Positions 26,051 through 34,987 of a DNA stretch of 64,000 nt are shown here, one piece after another. The stretch covers positions 6,926 to 70,925 of the forward strand of contig CAYNYK010000010.1 in assembly GCA_964401335.1 (NCBI GenBank). Direction: 5' to 3'. Under the pieces are notes generated by a model. That model did no database searches. It saw only the letters and a program-made list of their open reading frames with translations, and was not told the origin of the DNA. The stretch comes from JAAYCU01 sp964401335. Lineage in GTDB: Bacteria > Planctomycetota > Phycisphaerae > UBA1845 > PWPN01. The first letter of the stretch is position 1; each line of letters starts with the position of its first letter. Both the position numbers and the translations under genes were made by a program.

Positions 26051-27397
26051 ATGGATCTCTTTGCCGAACAACGACGGGCCGCTTATCACCGGGTTCAACC
26101 GTTGCCGGTACGTATGCGTCCCCGCACACTCGATGAATTTGTCGGGCAGGAGCATTTTGTCGGACCGGGCAAGTTGCTCCGGCGCATGCTGGCCGCCGAT
26201 CGCCTGAGCAGCGCGATTTTCTACGGTCCGCCGGGCACCGGCAAAACCACATTGGCCCATATCATCGCTCAGGTCACCAAAGCGGCCTTTGTCGAGCTGA
26301 ACGCCGCCGGCGTCGGCGTCAAGGAGGTCCGCGAGGTGCTCGAACAGGCCAAGCAGCGCCTGGCCTCGAATGGTCAGCGAACCGTGCTCTTTCTTGACGA
26401 AATCCACCGTTTTAATCGTGCCCAGCAGGATGTCCTGCTCGACGACGTGGAAAACGGTTTGATTATCCTGATAGGGGCGACGACGGAGAATCCCTTTTTC
26501 AGTGTTAATTCGCCGCTGGTTTCCCGCAGCCAGATTTTCCAATTCCAGCCGTTGAGCCGGGAACATATTGCCGCCTTGTTGCGCACGGCCGTGAGCGATG
26601 CTGAACGCGGGCTGGGGTGTTTCCGCATCGAACTGACTGATGAAGCCGTTGCCCATCTGGCCGACACCAGTGACGGCGATGCCCGCCGGGCTTTGCTTGC
26701 TCTGGAGGTGGCCGTCCTGTCGCAATTGGACGAAACGGGGCGGCCGAAAAGCGAGCCGATTCTTGTCGATCTGGCGGTGGCGGAAGATTCCATTCAGCGC
26801 AAGGCCATCGTCTACGAGGCCACGGGTGACGAGCATTACGATGCGGCCAGTGCTTTAATCAAGAGTATGCGGGGCAGCGATCCGGATGCGGCCGTCTATT
26901 GGCTGGCCCGTATGTTGGAGGCGGGCGAAGACCCGCGTTTTCTCGCCCGCCGGATTGCCATTTGTGCCGCCGAGGATGTGGGTAACGCCGATCCGATGGC
27001 CCTTGTAGTGGCCAACGCGGCCGCGGCCGTCACCTTATTGGTCGGCATGCCGGAATGCCAGTTGCCGCTGAGTCAGGCGGCCATTTATATTGCCTGTGCC
27101 CCCAAATCCAATGCCTCGGCGCTGGCTATCTGGTCGGCGGCCAAGGACGTTCGGGAAGGTCGAACTCTCCCGGTACCTAAACATTTGCGGGATAGTCATT
27201 ACAAGGGGGCGGCCCGGCTTGGACACGGCGAGGGGTACAAGTACGCCCATGATGGTCAAGATGGTTTTGTGATCCAGGATTATCTGGGTGTCGATAAGAT
27301 ATACTATAACCCAACAGACCGGGGGCGCGAGGCGGCGATGCGTGCGTATCTGGAAAAGATTCGCCGCCCGACAAATGACGATAAGGCCTTGTCGTGA
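26051..27397 (+). CDS. rarA: Replication-associated recombination protein A (MgsA/RarA AAA+ ATPase)
   Basis: An AAA+ clamp-loader-like ATPase acting at stalled replication forks. ATG 26051 (MDLFAEQRRAAY) follows CGGAG and is preferred to an upstream start at 25937. Walker A is YGPPGTGKTTL, Walker B LFLDEIHRFNRAQQD, sensor 1 GATTENPFFSVN, and the arginine-finger region VSRSQIFQF. The C-terminal MgsA oligomerisation part (LIKSMRGSDPDAAVYWLARM, LARRIAICAAEDVGNADP) is complete. The 448-residue length is normal. It is the first gene of a plus-strand run with the formyl-THF cyclo-ligase. Confidence 0.95.
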   Translation: MDLFAEQRRAAYHRVQPLPVRMRPRTLDEFVGQEHFVGPGKLLRRMLAADRLSSAIFYGPPGTGKTTLAHIIAQVTKAAFVELNAAGVGVKEVREVLEQAKQRLASNGQRTVLFLDEIHRFNRAQQDVLLDDVENGLIILIGATTENPFFSVNSPLVSRSQIFQFQPLSREHIAALLRTAVSDAERGLGCFRIELTDEAVAHLADTSDGDARRALLALEVAVLSQLDETGRPKSEPILVDLAVAEDSIQRKAIVYEATGDEHYDAASALIKSMRGSDPDAAVYWLARMLEAGEDPRFLARRIAICAAEDVGNADPMALVVANAAAAVTLLVGMPECQLPLSQAAIYIACAPKSNASALAIWSAAKDVREGRTLPVPKHLRDSHYKGAARLGHGEGYKYAHDGQDGFVIQDYLGVDKIYYNPTDRGREAAMRAYLEKIRRPTNDDKALS

Positions 27398-27434
27398 TTG
27401 CCTGCAACCCAGTTGAAGGAGTGTACAACGGGTC

Positions 27435-28007
27435 ATGATTAAAAAAGAATTGCGTAAAATACTTCGCGAAAAGCTCGCCGCCGTTGAGCCGGCCGCTTTT
27501 CACGTTCGGTCCCTCCAGGCCTGCAATCTGCTGATTGCCACTGAAGAATATAAGCAAGCCGAGGTGATTATGGTTTTTCTTTCCCTGCCTACCGAGGTCA
27601 ACACCGGCCCTTTGGTGCACCATGCCTGGCGGGACCGCAAGCGCGTCCTGGCGCCCAAGGTGAGCTGGGAACAGCGGCGGATGCTGCCCATCGAAATCCA
27701 GTCGCTTTCCGATGACGAATTGACCGAGTCGCAGTTTGGCATCCGCGAGCCGGCTCAGGGTCTCCCCTTCCCCATCGAAAACATCGATCTGGTTATCGTG
27801 CCCGGTTTGGGATACGACTTGCGCGGCAACCGCATCGGTCGCGGCCGAGGGTTTTACGACCATTTCCTCTCCCATCCGGAGTGGCACGGTATTGCCTGCG
27901 GGTTGGCTTTGGCCGAGCAGGTCGTGAAACAAGTACCCGTGGTCGAAAAGGATCGCAAGGTCGATATGCTGGTCACCGATCAAGCGGTCTATCGATTCAA
28001 CCAATAG
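27435..28007 (+). CDS. 5-formyltetrahydrofolate cyclo-ligase
   Basis: Converts 5-formyl-THF to 5,10-methenyl-THF with ATP, returning stored folate to use. The 190-residue sequence has the N-terminal KKELRKILREKL helix, the FLSLPTEVNT substrate strand, the VIVPGLGYDLRGNRIGRGRGFYDHFL signature and the C-terminal DMLVTDQAVYRF. These match the YgfA/MTHFS family at normal length. It begins 37 bases after rarA, so the two are likely co-transcribed. Confidence 0.93.
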   Translation: MIKKELRKILREKLAAVEPAAFHVRSLQACNLLIATEEYKQAEVIMVFLSLPTEVNTGPLVHHAWRDRKRVLAPKVSWEQRRMLPIEIQSLSDDELTESQFGIREPAQGLPFPIENIDLVIVPGLGYDLRGNRIGRGRGFYDHFLSHPEWHGIACGLALAEQVVKQVPVVEKDRKVDMLVTDQAVYRFNQ

Positions 28008-28174
28008 CATAATTTCCCCCTAACCTCTCTCCTTTGCGCACCACCCGATCCTCATTTCTTGCATTGGCCGGCAAAACGATTATCCTTAACCCATGGCGCA
28101 AATGTCCGCCTGCTTACTGAGCAAATGAAAATGTTACCTCTTCTTGAAGTCGGAACAGGCAAGGAGTAGGCAAA

Positions 28175-29263
28175 ATGGCCCGTCGGCGGATTCGTACCCG
28201 GACTTGGATGGCCGCAATCATCGTTAGCGCTGGAATTGTTCTGGCGGGAATGGTTTTCTTGGGGCCCAAAGCCAAATTCTTGGCGCTCACGGCCAGAATA
28301 CCATATTTGCAGTGCAAGGCCGATACGTCCAGCCCCCAGCCCGCCTTGAGCAGGTTATCGGACGATAAAGCGGAGCAACCGGCCGTGCCGGAGCCGGTTC
28401 CGGCGATTGTGCAGGATACGAATCCGGTAGAGGTTTCCGTGCCCGTGTCCCAGCCTTCGACTGAGCCCATAGTCAATGCGGCCACTCAGCCCTCGGTGGT
28501 TTTTCACCAGGATGCCCAGCGGGCTCGCGAAGAGATGGAAGCCGGTCTGGCCGCCAAAAACGCCGGAAATCTTCTCGAAGCACGCGCGCGTTTGAATACG
28601 GCCTTGCATAGTGGATTGCCCCGAGAGCAGGCGGATATTGTCCGGCGCGAGCTGGCCGAACTGGCTGAGAAAACCATTTTTTCGTTCGGTGTTGTCGACG
28701 GTGATCCGCTGGCCGAACGCTATATCGTTCGGTCCGGCGATAATCTCGCCCTCATTGCCCAGCGCTATAAACTTACTGACGATCTGTTGGCGAACATCAA
28801 CCGGATTCCGAACAAAAACTTAATCCGGGACGGGATGCGTCTGAAAGTGCTTCGCGGTCCCTTCAACGTGTCCATCGACAAATCGGAGCATACCTTGCAC
28901 GTGTATCTGCAGGATGTGTACGTTTGGTCCGCGCGGGTGGCGTTGGGGACCAATGGCAGCACGCCGACGGGGGTATGGCGGGTGACCGTACGGCAGAAGG
29001 ATCCGCAGTGGGTTGATCCGCGGACGGGCCAGCGCTGGCACCCCAACGATCCGGCGAATCCGATCGGCGATTACTGGATCGGTTTGGAGGGAGTCAAGGG
29101 GGAGGCCGTCGGCCAGAGCGGTTATGGTATACATGGTACGATCGAACCGGAGACCATCGGGCAGGATGTGTCGCTTGGCTGCGTCCGTTTGGCGGACGCT
29201 GATATCGAGAAGGTTTTCACCTTGCTCGTGCCTGATTATTCGTATGTGACCATCCATGATTGA
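28175..29263 (+). CDS. LysM-containing L,D-transpeptidase (YkuD)
   Basis: A cell-wall enzyme that forms L,D cross-links in peptidoglycan. Residues about 11-32 are a membrane anchor (TWMAAIIVSAGIVLAGMVFLG), followed by a Pro/Val-rich spacer and a short helical region. A LysM domain spans about 185-228 (YIVRSGDNLALIAQRYKL ... NLIRDGMRLKV) and the YkuD domain about 235-362. The catalytic His/Cys motif is intact: GIHGTIEPETIGQ then SLGCVRLAD. The 362-residue length is typical. The stop overlaps the TTG frame of the next gene, suggesting coupling. Its presence supports a peptidoglycan-bearing envelope. Confidence 0.92.
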   Translation: MARRRIRTRTWMAAIIVSAGIVLAGMVFLGPKAKFLALTARIPYLQCKADTSSPQPALSRLSDDKAEQPAVPEPVPAIVQDTNPVEVSVPVSQPSTEPIVNAATQPSVVFHQDAQRAREEMEAGLAAKNAGNLLEARARLNTALHSGLPREQADIVRRELAELAEKTIFSFGVVDGDPLAERYIVRSGDNLALIAQRYKLTDDLLANINRIPNKNLIRDGMRLKVLRGPFNVSIDKSEHTLHVYLQDVYVWSARVALGTNGSTPTGVWRVTVRQKDPQWVDPRTGQRWHPNDPANPIGDYWIGLEGVKGEAVGQSGYGIHGTIEPETIGQDVSLGCVRLADADIEKVFTLLVPDYSYVTIHD

Positions 29264-29277
29264 AAGGGCAACTAGCG

Positions 29278-29628
29278 TTGTGTGCGGACGAGCAAACCAC
29301 GATTCGGGATCTGCGCCGCTGCGTCGCTGATTTCATTCGTGAGCGGGATTGGGAGCAGTTTCACGACCCGAAAAACCTGGCCATGGCCATTGCCACCGAG
29401 GCCGCCGAGTTGATGGAGCATTTCCGCTGGGTGAAGAATGACGACGCTTTGGCCTCGCTGGCCGACCCGCTCAAGCGGAACGAAGTGGCCGACGAATTGG
29501 CCGATATTCTGGCCTTTCTGCTTTCCTTCGCCAATGTGGCCGACATCGATCTCAGCACCGCGCTGCGTACCAAAATGGAAAAGAACACCCGGAAATATCC
29601 TGCCGACGAATACAAAGGCCGCTATTGA
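29278..29628 (+). CDS. MazG-like nucleotide pyrophosphohydrolase (dCTPase type)
   Basis: An all-alpha NTP pyrophosphatase of about 116 residues, resembling DCTPP1/RS21-C6 proteins that hydrolyse modified dNTPs. The metal-binding helices read AMAIATEAAELMEHF (E-x2-E type) and NEVADELADILAFLL (E-x3-D type). The preferred start is the TTG at 29278, nine bases after AAAGGG; the TTG at 29260 sits inside the previous gene and has no site. The tail KYPADEYKGRY is typical of the group. Its exact substrate is not fixed by sequence. Confidence 0.87.
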   Translation: MCADEQTTIRDLRRCVADFIRERDWEQFHDPKNLAMAIATEAAELMEHFRWVKNDDALASLADPLKRNEVADELADILAFLLSFANVADIDLSTALRTKMEKNTRKYPADEYKGRY

Positions 29629-29789
29629 GACTACATCGATAGACCGGTGTCTCCCACCCTGCTCAGGTGGTCATGGTCCCTTGTTTTCATGGTGTCGAGA
29701 GGGCCCTTGCATCCGGCGGCCGTTTGGCGAGAATGGTAGGGGTCCGCAAAAAGTTGGTCCGCCGGAAACCCCAAGGGAGCAATGATCCC

Positions 29790-30212
29790 ATGCCTTATGC
29801 CCGAACATTCGTCCGCCGCGTTTTATGTCTGGTACCCCTCTTGGCCGCCTGCTGCGCGGGTTGCGGCGATATCAACTGGGAACGGGATTATGACAAGGGC
29901 ATACAACGGGCCCTGCATCAGCAGCGGCGTGTCTTGGTGCAATTTTATTCGCCGATGTGCCCGGATTGTCGCAAAATGGAAAAGGAAGTCCTGTCCGACC
30001 CGGATGTGCAGCGAGTTATTGCTCGCTACTTGCCCATCCGCGTGGACATCATGTTTAACCGTAAGCTGGCCGAGCAGATGAACGTAGTCTTGACACCCAC
30101 CTTTGTGGTGATGCGGCCGGAGATGAGTGGCATGAATATCGTTGCCACCCGCAGTGGCTACAGCGAAAAGGAAGAGTTCCGCCTGTTTCTGATTAAAAAC
30201 GCCCTTTACTGA
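29790..30212 (+). CDS. Thioredoxin-like lipoprotein
   Basis: A 140-residue exported thioredoxin-fold protein. ATG 29790 is preceded by GGGAG, and an upstream start at 29667 is rejected because the signal sequence begins only here. LVPLLAACCAGC contains a lipobox (LAAC), so membrane lipidation is likely. The fold then gives VLVQFYSPMCPDCRKM, with the CPDC redox pair, and the cis-Pro strand VLTPTFVVM. A role in disulfide reduction or isomerisation in the periplasm is inferred from the fold. It converges on mutS2 with only five bases between. Confidence 0.82.
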   Translation: MPYARTFVRRVLCLVPLLAACCAGCGDINWERDYDKGIQRALHQQRRVLVQFYSPMCPDCRKMEKEVLSDPDVQRVIARYLPIRVDIMFNRKLAEQMNVVLTPTFVVMRPEMSGMNIVATRSGYSEKEEFRLFLIKNALY

Positions 30213-30217
30213 TCCAA

Positions 30218-32137
30218 CTATGCCTCTCTTTTAAGATTCGACAATTCGCGGATAGGCACTTCCATTTCCACCGCCCCGACGGCGACGACGGCTAACTGTT
30301 TGTGCAGCAGCATACGCACGATCCGCCCCTCCCGATCGAAGCGTTTAACATGTACGGGGTCGCCGGGTTTCAGTTGCAGGATGGTTTCCAGCCAGCGGTC
30401 GAATTCCTGCTGTTTGCGGCGCAGGTCGGCCAGTTCCCGGGCGGCGGCGGCCTTTTCGCGTTCGGCGGCGGCCTTGGCGGTTTCGGCCTCGCCGCGGGCT
30501 CGTTCGGCCTGGCGACGGGACAACAGCGTGCCGCGGATGGCCCGGGTGAGTTGCTCGTGGGCGCTGCTCAAGTGGCCGCGGGCGGCCTGGATGATCGTCG
30601 GCGGCAGCCCCAGCCGCTGGGCGATATTGATCGCGTTACTGTTGCCCGGCTCGCCGATCAGCAGGCGGTAGGCCGGCCGCAAGGTTTCCACATCGAATTC
30701 CACGCAGGCGTTTTCCGCCCGCCCTTCAGTGTAGGCCAGGCTCTTGAGCACGCCGAGATGGGTGGTGATCAGCGACGGGCAGCGGCGTTTGAGCAGTTCC
30801 TCGACAATCGCTCGCCCGATGGCCGCCCCTTCGTCCGGATCGGTGCCCGCGCCCAGCTCATCGATCAGCACAAGTCGGCCGGGTTGAGCATGTTTGAGGA
30901 TGACCATCAGTCGGGCGAGGTGGGCGCTGAACGTGCTTAGCGACTGTTGGAGACTCTGCTCGTCCCCGATATCGACCAGAATATCCTTGTAGACCGGTAC
31001 GGTGCTACCCTCGGCGGCCGCGATCGGCAGCCCCGCCTGGGCCATCGCGCAGGCCATGGCCACGGTCTTGAGCGTCACGGTCTTGCCGCCGGTGTTCGGG
31101 CCGGTGATGACCAATACATCGAAATCGTCGCCGAGGCGGATATCGATGGGCACGACCTCGACCGATTCGCCGCGCAACTCGGACTCTTTGCTCATCTCGA
31201 TCAATAGGGGGTGGCGCGCTCGGCGCAGTTGCAACCGGCCATCGGCGGAGATTTGCGGACAGCTTAACCCATAAGAGCGGGCGAAGCGGACCTTGGCCAC
31301 GATCAGATCGAGTATGGCCAGCAGGTGGAGGGTATGCAGAATCTCTTTCTGGTTAAGGTGGATTTGGTGGGTGAGGTTCCATAGCAGACGGTTGATTTCC
31401 GCCTGCTCGTCGACTTTGAGGTCGATGATCCGGTTGTTAAGCTGGACGGCCTCGGCCGGCTCGACGAACAGCGTGGCCCCGGAATCGCTGGTGCGATGGA
31501 TAATCCCCGGCACGCGCCCGCGATACTCGGCGGCCAAGGGGAGTACGAGCCGGTCGTCGTGGAAGGTGGCCTGTGGATAACGCAACCAGCGGGTGATGTT
31601 CCGCTCGCGCAGCAGGCGGTCGATGGTATGGTTGATATTGAGCCGGGCATTGGCGATTTCCAGACGCACGGCCCGCAATTTGGCGCTGGCGTCGTCGCGG
31701 ATTTCGCCGGAGGTATCGATGACCCGTCGAATCGCGTCGGCCAGGACCTTGAAATCACCGATCGGTGCGCAGAGTTCCTTAAGTCGCGGCGTATTCTCAT
31801 CGAGCCGGGCGACCCATTTAACGATTTCGTGAGTGGCGGCGAAGGTGTCGGCCATTTGCAGGAAGTCATCCGGCTCAGGGCAGTGGGGAGGGACGGCCGC
31901 CGTGACCAATTCGCGCAAGTCACGGACCCCGCCGAACGGTGGCAGGCCGATACGGGCGGAGACCTCGATCATTTCATGCACCTGTCCGTGCCATTGCCGG
32001 ATCAGGCCGGGCTGGTCGACGGGCTTGATCTTGTCGGCCATCCAGCGGCCGAGGCTGCAACTCGCATGACCGGCCAATATCCGCCGGATGCGGTCGAACT
32101 CGATCTTGTCCAACGTATGAGCATCCATGTACGGCAT
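30218..32137 (-). CDS. mutS2: MutS2-family ATPase lacking a C-terminal Smr domain
   Basis: A DNA/ribosome-associated MutS2 protein of 639 residues. The N-terminal helical domain, the core/clamp region (RVPGIIHRTSDSGATLFVEP, diagnostic of MutS2), the ATPase with Walker A GPNTGGKTVTLK and Walker B RLVLIDELGAGTDPDEG, and the His loop SLITTHLGVLKS are all present. After the ATPase comes a charged coiled coil and a KOW-like strand region (GDPVHVKRFDREGRIV), and then the stop. The Smr nuclease domain that normally brings MutS2 to about 780 residues is absent. It could therefore keep the ATPase/clamp function but not Smr nicking, unless Smr is encoded elsewhere. Confidence 0.93.
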   Translation of the reverse strand: MPYMDAHTLDKIEFDRIRRILAGHASCSLGRWMADKIKPVDQPGLIRQWHGQVHEMIEVSARIGLPPFGGVRDLRELVTAAVPPHCPEPDDFLQMADTFAATHEIVKWVARLDENTPRLKELCAPIGDFKVLADAIRRVIDTSGEIRDDASAKLRAVRLEIANARLNINHTIDRLLRERNITRWLRYPQATFHDDRLVLPLAAEYRGRVPGIIHRTSDSGATLFVEPAEAVQLNNRIIDLKVDEQAEINRLLWNLTHQIHLNQKEILHTLHLLAILDLIVAKVRFARSYGLSCPQISADGRLQLRRARHPLLIEMSKESELRGESVEVVPIDIRLGDDFDVLVITGPNTGGKTVTLKTVAMACAMAQAGLPIAAAEGSTVPVYKDILVDIGDEQSLQQSLSTFSAHLARLMVILKHAQPGRLVLIDELGAGTDPDEGAAIGRAIVEELLKRRCPSLITTHLGVLKSLAYTEGRAENACVEFDVETLRPAYRLLIGEPGNSNAINIAQRLGLPPTIIQAARGHLSSAHEQLTRAIRGTLLSRRQAERARGEAETAKAAAEREKAAAARELADLRRKQQEFDRWLETILQLKPGDPVHVKRFDREGRIVRMLLHKQLAVVAVGAVEMEVPIRELSNLKREA

Positions 32138-32271
32138 CTTATCTCAATCGGCCGTCAGAAGTAATGGCCTGGCGCCGGATGAAAGAGGGATGGAGGGACA
32201 GTGAGACTGAGAGACTTAAGAGCTGCCGGGTGGCCAATGTCTTCAGACAGGGGGTAGCGATGAAGTGTGCT

Positions 32272-32850
32272 GGTGCGAGAGTCCCTTCTCGCACCTATGC
32301 CTTGAGAGTGCTGGTGCGAGAATCCCTTCTCGCACCCACGTATGCTGGTGCGAGAATCCCTTCTCGCACCTATGCCTTGAGGAATCCTTTCCTCCTAACG
32401 CGGGATGGAAATCCCGATCCAGGGCCGTCGAGATAGGAATCTATGCTGGTGCGAGAATCCCTTCTCGCACCTGTGCCTTGAGGAATCCTTTCCTCCTANN
32501 NNNNNNNNNNNNNNNNNNNNNNNNNNNNNNNNNNNNNNNNNNNNNNNNNNNNNNNNNNNNNNNNNNNNNNNNNNNNNNNNNNNNNNNNNNNNNNNNNNCG
32601 CGGGATGGAAATCCCGATCCAGGGCCGTCGAGATAGGAATCTCGACAGAGCACGCCAGAGCGATCACAAAAGCATTATCTCCGTACCGCCGTGTGTGCTG
32701 GTGCGAGAATCCCTTCTCGCACCTGTGCCTTGAGGAATCCTTTCCTCCTAACGCGGGATGGAAATCCCGATCCAGGGCCGTCGAGATAGGAATCTCGACA
32801 GAGCACACCAGAGCGATCACAAAAGCATTATCTCCGTACCGCCGTGGTGA
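32272..32850. repeat. Hairpin-repeat array interrupted by an assembly gap
   Basis: Five copies of a near-perfect hairpin, GGTGCGAGA then A or G then TCCCTTCTCGCACC, lie at 32272-32295, 32313-32336, 32347-32370, 32448-32471 and 32700-32723. Longer units add three further small hairpins in order: GAGGAATCCTTTCCTC, GGGATGGAAATCCC and GAGATAGGAATCTC. The unit is about 100-155 bases. All the hairpins share AATCC- or GGAA-type loops. A related hairpin occurs near 23590. The frames translated across this region are artefacts. The true array length is unknown because of the gap. Confidence 0.85.
32499..32598. other. Assembly gap of 100 N inside the repeat array
   Basis: The left flank ends TTTCCTCCTA and the right flank begins CGCGGGATGG. 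In intact units these words are separated by a single A. The gap therefore probably covers either one base or a whole number of repeat units. Confidence 0.95.
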
Positions 32851-32855
32851 ATCCT

Positions 32856-34667
32856 TCAATCCTCGTCGCCGGGGTCGAGGACGGCCATGAAGGCTTCCTG
32901 CGGGATGGTCACCTGGCCGACCATCTTCATGCGTTTCTTGCCTTCCTTCTGTTTTTCGAGCAGTTTGCGTTTGCGGGTCACGTCGCCGCCGTAGCATTTG
33001 GCGGTGACGTTCTTGCGCAGGGGTTTGATGCTCTCGCGGGCGATGATTCGGTTACCGATAGCCGCCTGCAGCGGAATCTCGAACAGATGTCGGGAAATCT
33101 CCTTCTTGAGCCGGCGGATCAGGGCCCGGCCGCGACGTTCGGCCTTGTCGCGGTGGACGATGATGGACAACGCATCGACGGCCACGCCGTTGACCAGAAT
33201 ATCAAGTTTGCACAAATTACCGGCCTCGTAGCCCACCAGCTCGTAATCCATCGTGCCGTAGCCGCGGGTGGCGGCCTTGAGCCGATCGTAGAAATCGTAA
33301 ATGATCTCCGCCAGCGGGAAGCGGTAGGTCAACATCACCCGCTGGGGCGAGAGATACTCGGTCTTCTTGTAGATGCCGCGCCGCTCCTCGGCGATCTTCA
33401 TGATCGCCCCGATGGCGTCGGCGGGCAGGATCAGTCCGGCGTCGATCATCGGCTCGCGGATTTCCTCGACAACGGACATGTCCGGTAACTCGCTGGGCGA
33501 GTCGATTTCGATGACCTCGCCGCCTTTCTTGAGTACCTGGTAATTCACCGTCGGCGCGGTCTGGACCACGTCGATGTCGCCTTCGCGCTCGAGCCGCTCC
33601 TGAATGATCTTCATGTGCAACAGCCCGAGAAACCCGCAACGAAAGCCGAACCCCAAGGCGTTACTATGCACCGGCTCGAACGAAAAAGAGCTGTCATTCA
33701 GCCAGAGTCGTTCGAGGGCCTCGCGCAGGGCGGGTGATTCGGTCATCGGGCCGGGATAGAAATCGCAAAAGACCATGCGTTGCGGCGGATGGTAGCCGGG
33801 TAGCGGGGTTGGCGTGCGGCGGCTGTTGAGGGTGATGGTGTCGCCGATGTTCACGTCGTGCAGGGTCTTGATGCCGGCCACCATATAGCCGACCTCGCCG
33901 GCGGCCAGAAAATCCACGATCCGCGGCTTGGGGCTGAACTTGCCGACCTCAACGATGTTGTACGTGCGGCCGGCGGCCATCAGCAAGATTTTTTCGCCAC
34001 GGTGGATCGCGCCCTCCATTAACCGCAGGTGGCAGATCACCCCGCGGTGTACGTCCATCTTGGCGTCATAGACCAGGGCCTTCAGCGGCGCTTCCGGGTC
34101 GCCGGTCGGCGCGGGGATCTTCGTAATGATCGCCTGGAACAATTGATCCAGCCCGAGGCCGGTCTTGGCCGACGTGAAGATCGCCTGCTCCGCGGGGATG
34201 CCGAGCACGTGTTCGAGTTCGAGGGCGACATCCTCCGGCCGGGCGTGCGGCAGGTCGATTTTATTGATGACCGGGATGATTTCGAGGTTATGTTCCAGGG
34301 CGAGATAAGCGTTGGCCACCGTCTGGGCCTGCACGCCCTGCGAGGCGTCGACCAGCAGAAGCACCCCCTCGCAGGCGGCCAGCGCCCGCGAAACCTCGTA
34401 GTGAAAATCCACGTGGCCGGGCGTGTCGATCAGGTTGAACATATAGGTCTGCCCGTCGACCGGGTTGGCGTAAAACACCGTGGCCCGATTGGCCTTGATG
34501 GTGATCCCCATCTCCCGTTCGAGGTCCATATCATCGAGAAACTGGGCGCGCATTTCCCGCGAGGGCACGGCCTCGGTGGCGACCAGGATCCGGTCGGCCA
34601 GCGTGCTCTTGCCATGGTCGATGTGGGCGATAATGCTGAAATTACGGATCAACCGCCGGTCAAACAT
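32856..34667 (-). CDS. lepA: Elongation factor 4 (LepA)
   Basis: A ribosomal GTPase that back-translocates or aids assembly of stalled ribosomes. The 603-residue length is normal. G1 is AHIDHGKSTLADRIL, G3 IDTPGHVDFHYEV and G4 NKIDL. The EF-G-like domains follow, and the LepA-specific C-terminal tail includes KMVGQVTIPQEAFMAVL. The gene directly follows (on the minus strand) the REP-like repeat at 34.8 kb and ends at the edge of the hairpin array. No domain is missing. Confidence 0.97.
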   Translation of the reverse strand: MFDRRLIRNFSIIAHIDHGKSTLADRILVATEAVPSREMRAQFLDDMDLEREMGITIKANRATVFYANPVDGQTYMFNLIDTPGHVDFHYEVSRALAACEGVLLLVDASQGVQAQTVANAYLALEHNLEIIPVINKIDLPHARPEDVALELEHVLGIPAEQAIFTSAKTGLGLDQLFQAIITKIPAPTGDPEAPLKALVYDAKMDVHRGVICHLRLMEGAIHRGEKILLMAAGRTYNIVEVGKFSPKPRIVDFLAAGEVGYMVAGIKTLHDVNIGDTITLNSRRTPTPLPGYHPPQRMVFCDFYPGPMTESPALREALERLWLNDSSFSFEPVHSNALGFGFRCGFLGLLHMKIIQERLEREGDIDVVQTAPTVNYQVLKKGGEVIEIDSPSELPDMSVVEEIREPMIDAGLILPADAIGAIMKIAEERRGIYKKTEYLSPQRVMLTYRFPLAEIIYDFYDRLKAATRGYGTMDYELVGYEAGNLCKLDILVNGVAVDALSIIVHRDKAERRGRALIRRLKKEISRHLFEIPLQAAIGNRIIARESIKPLRKNVTAKCYGGDVTRKRKLLEKQKEGKKRMKMVGQVTIPQEAFMAVLDPGDED

Positions 34668-34987
34668 ACCCGTATATTCTCCCTTACGCGCGTGGCGAAT
34701 CCATCAATGTATCCAGATTACCCTCGTTTTGAAAGAGCCGCACGAGAATGATGCAATTTCCAGGTGTCGCCGGGAATAGCTACCAGCCCGAAGCGCTAGC
34801 AAGGGACTCGCCCCGCAAGGGGGGAAGAATCACCAGCCCGCAGCAGTTTACCAAGCTTGCCTCGCCCTGGCGGGCCGTGGCGGGCGAGCAAGGGACGCAC
34901 ACGGACGGAGCGCATGAGGGCAGGAGAGAAACAATGCTTCGTTCAGGGAGGCACATACCTGATCACTGAAAGCTGATTACTGAATAC
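34668..34987. repeat. REP-like repeat, copy 2 (inverted)
   Basis: The gap between lepA and the DUF4838 gene holds AGCCCGAAGCGCTAGCAAGGG near 34785. The inverted core CAGTTTACCAAGCTTGCCTC is at 34843-34862, the exact reverse complement of the cores at 2621 and 37188. A CTGATCACTGAAAGCTGATT run near 34960 resembles one near 23620. No gene was accepted. Confidence 0.7.

Noticed and set aside
32272..32850. Possible CRISPR array
   Set aside because: The repeats are themselves hairpins, the material between them is also repeated, not unique, and no cas gene is present.
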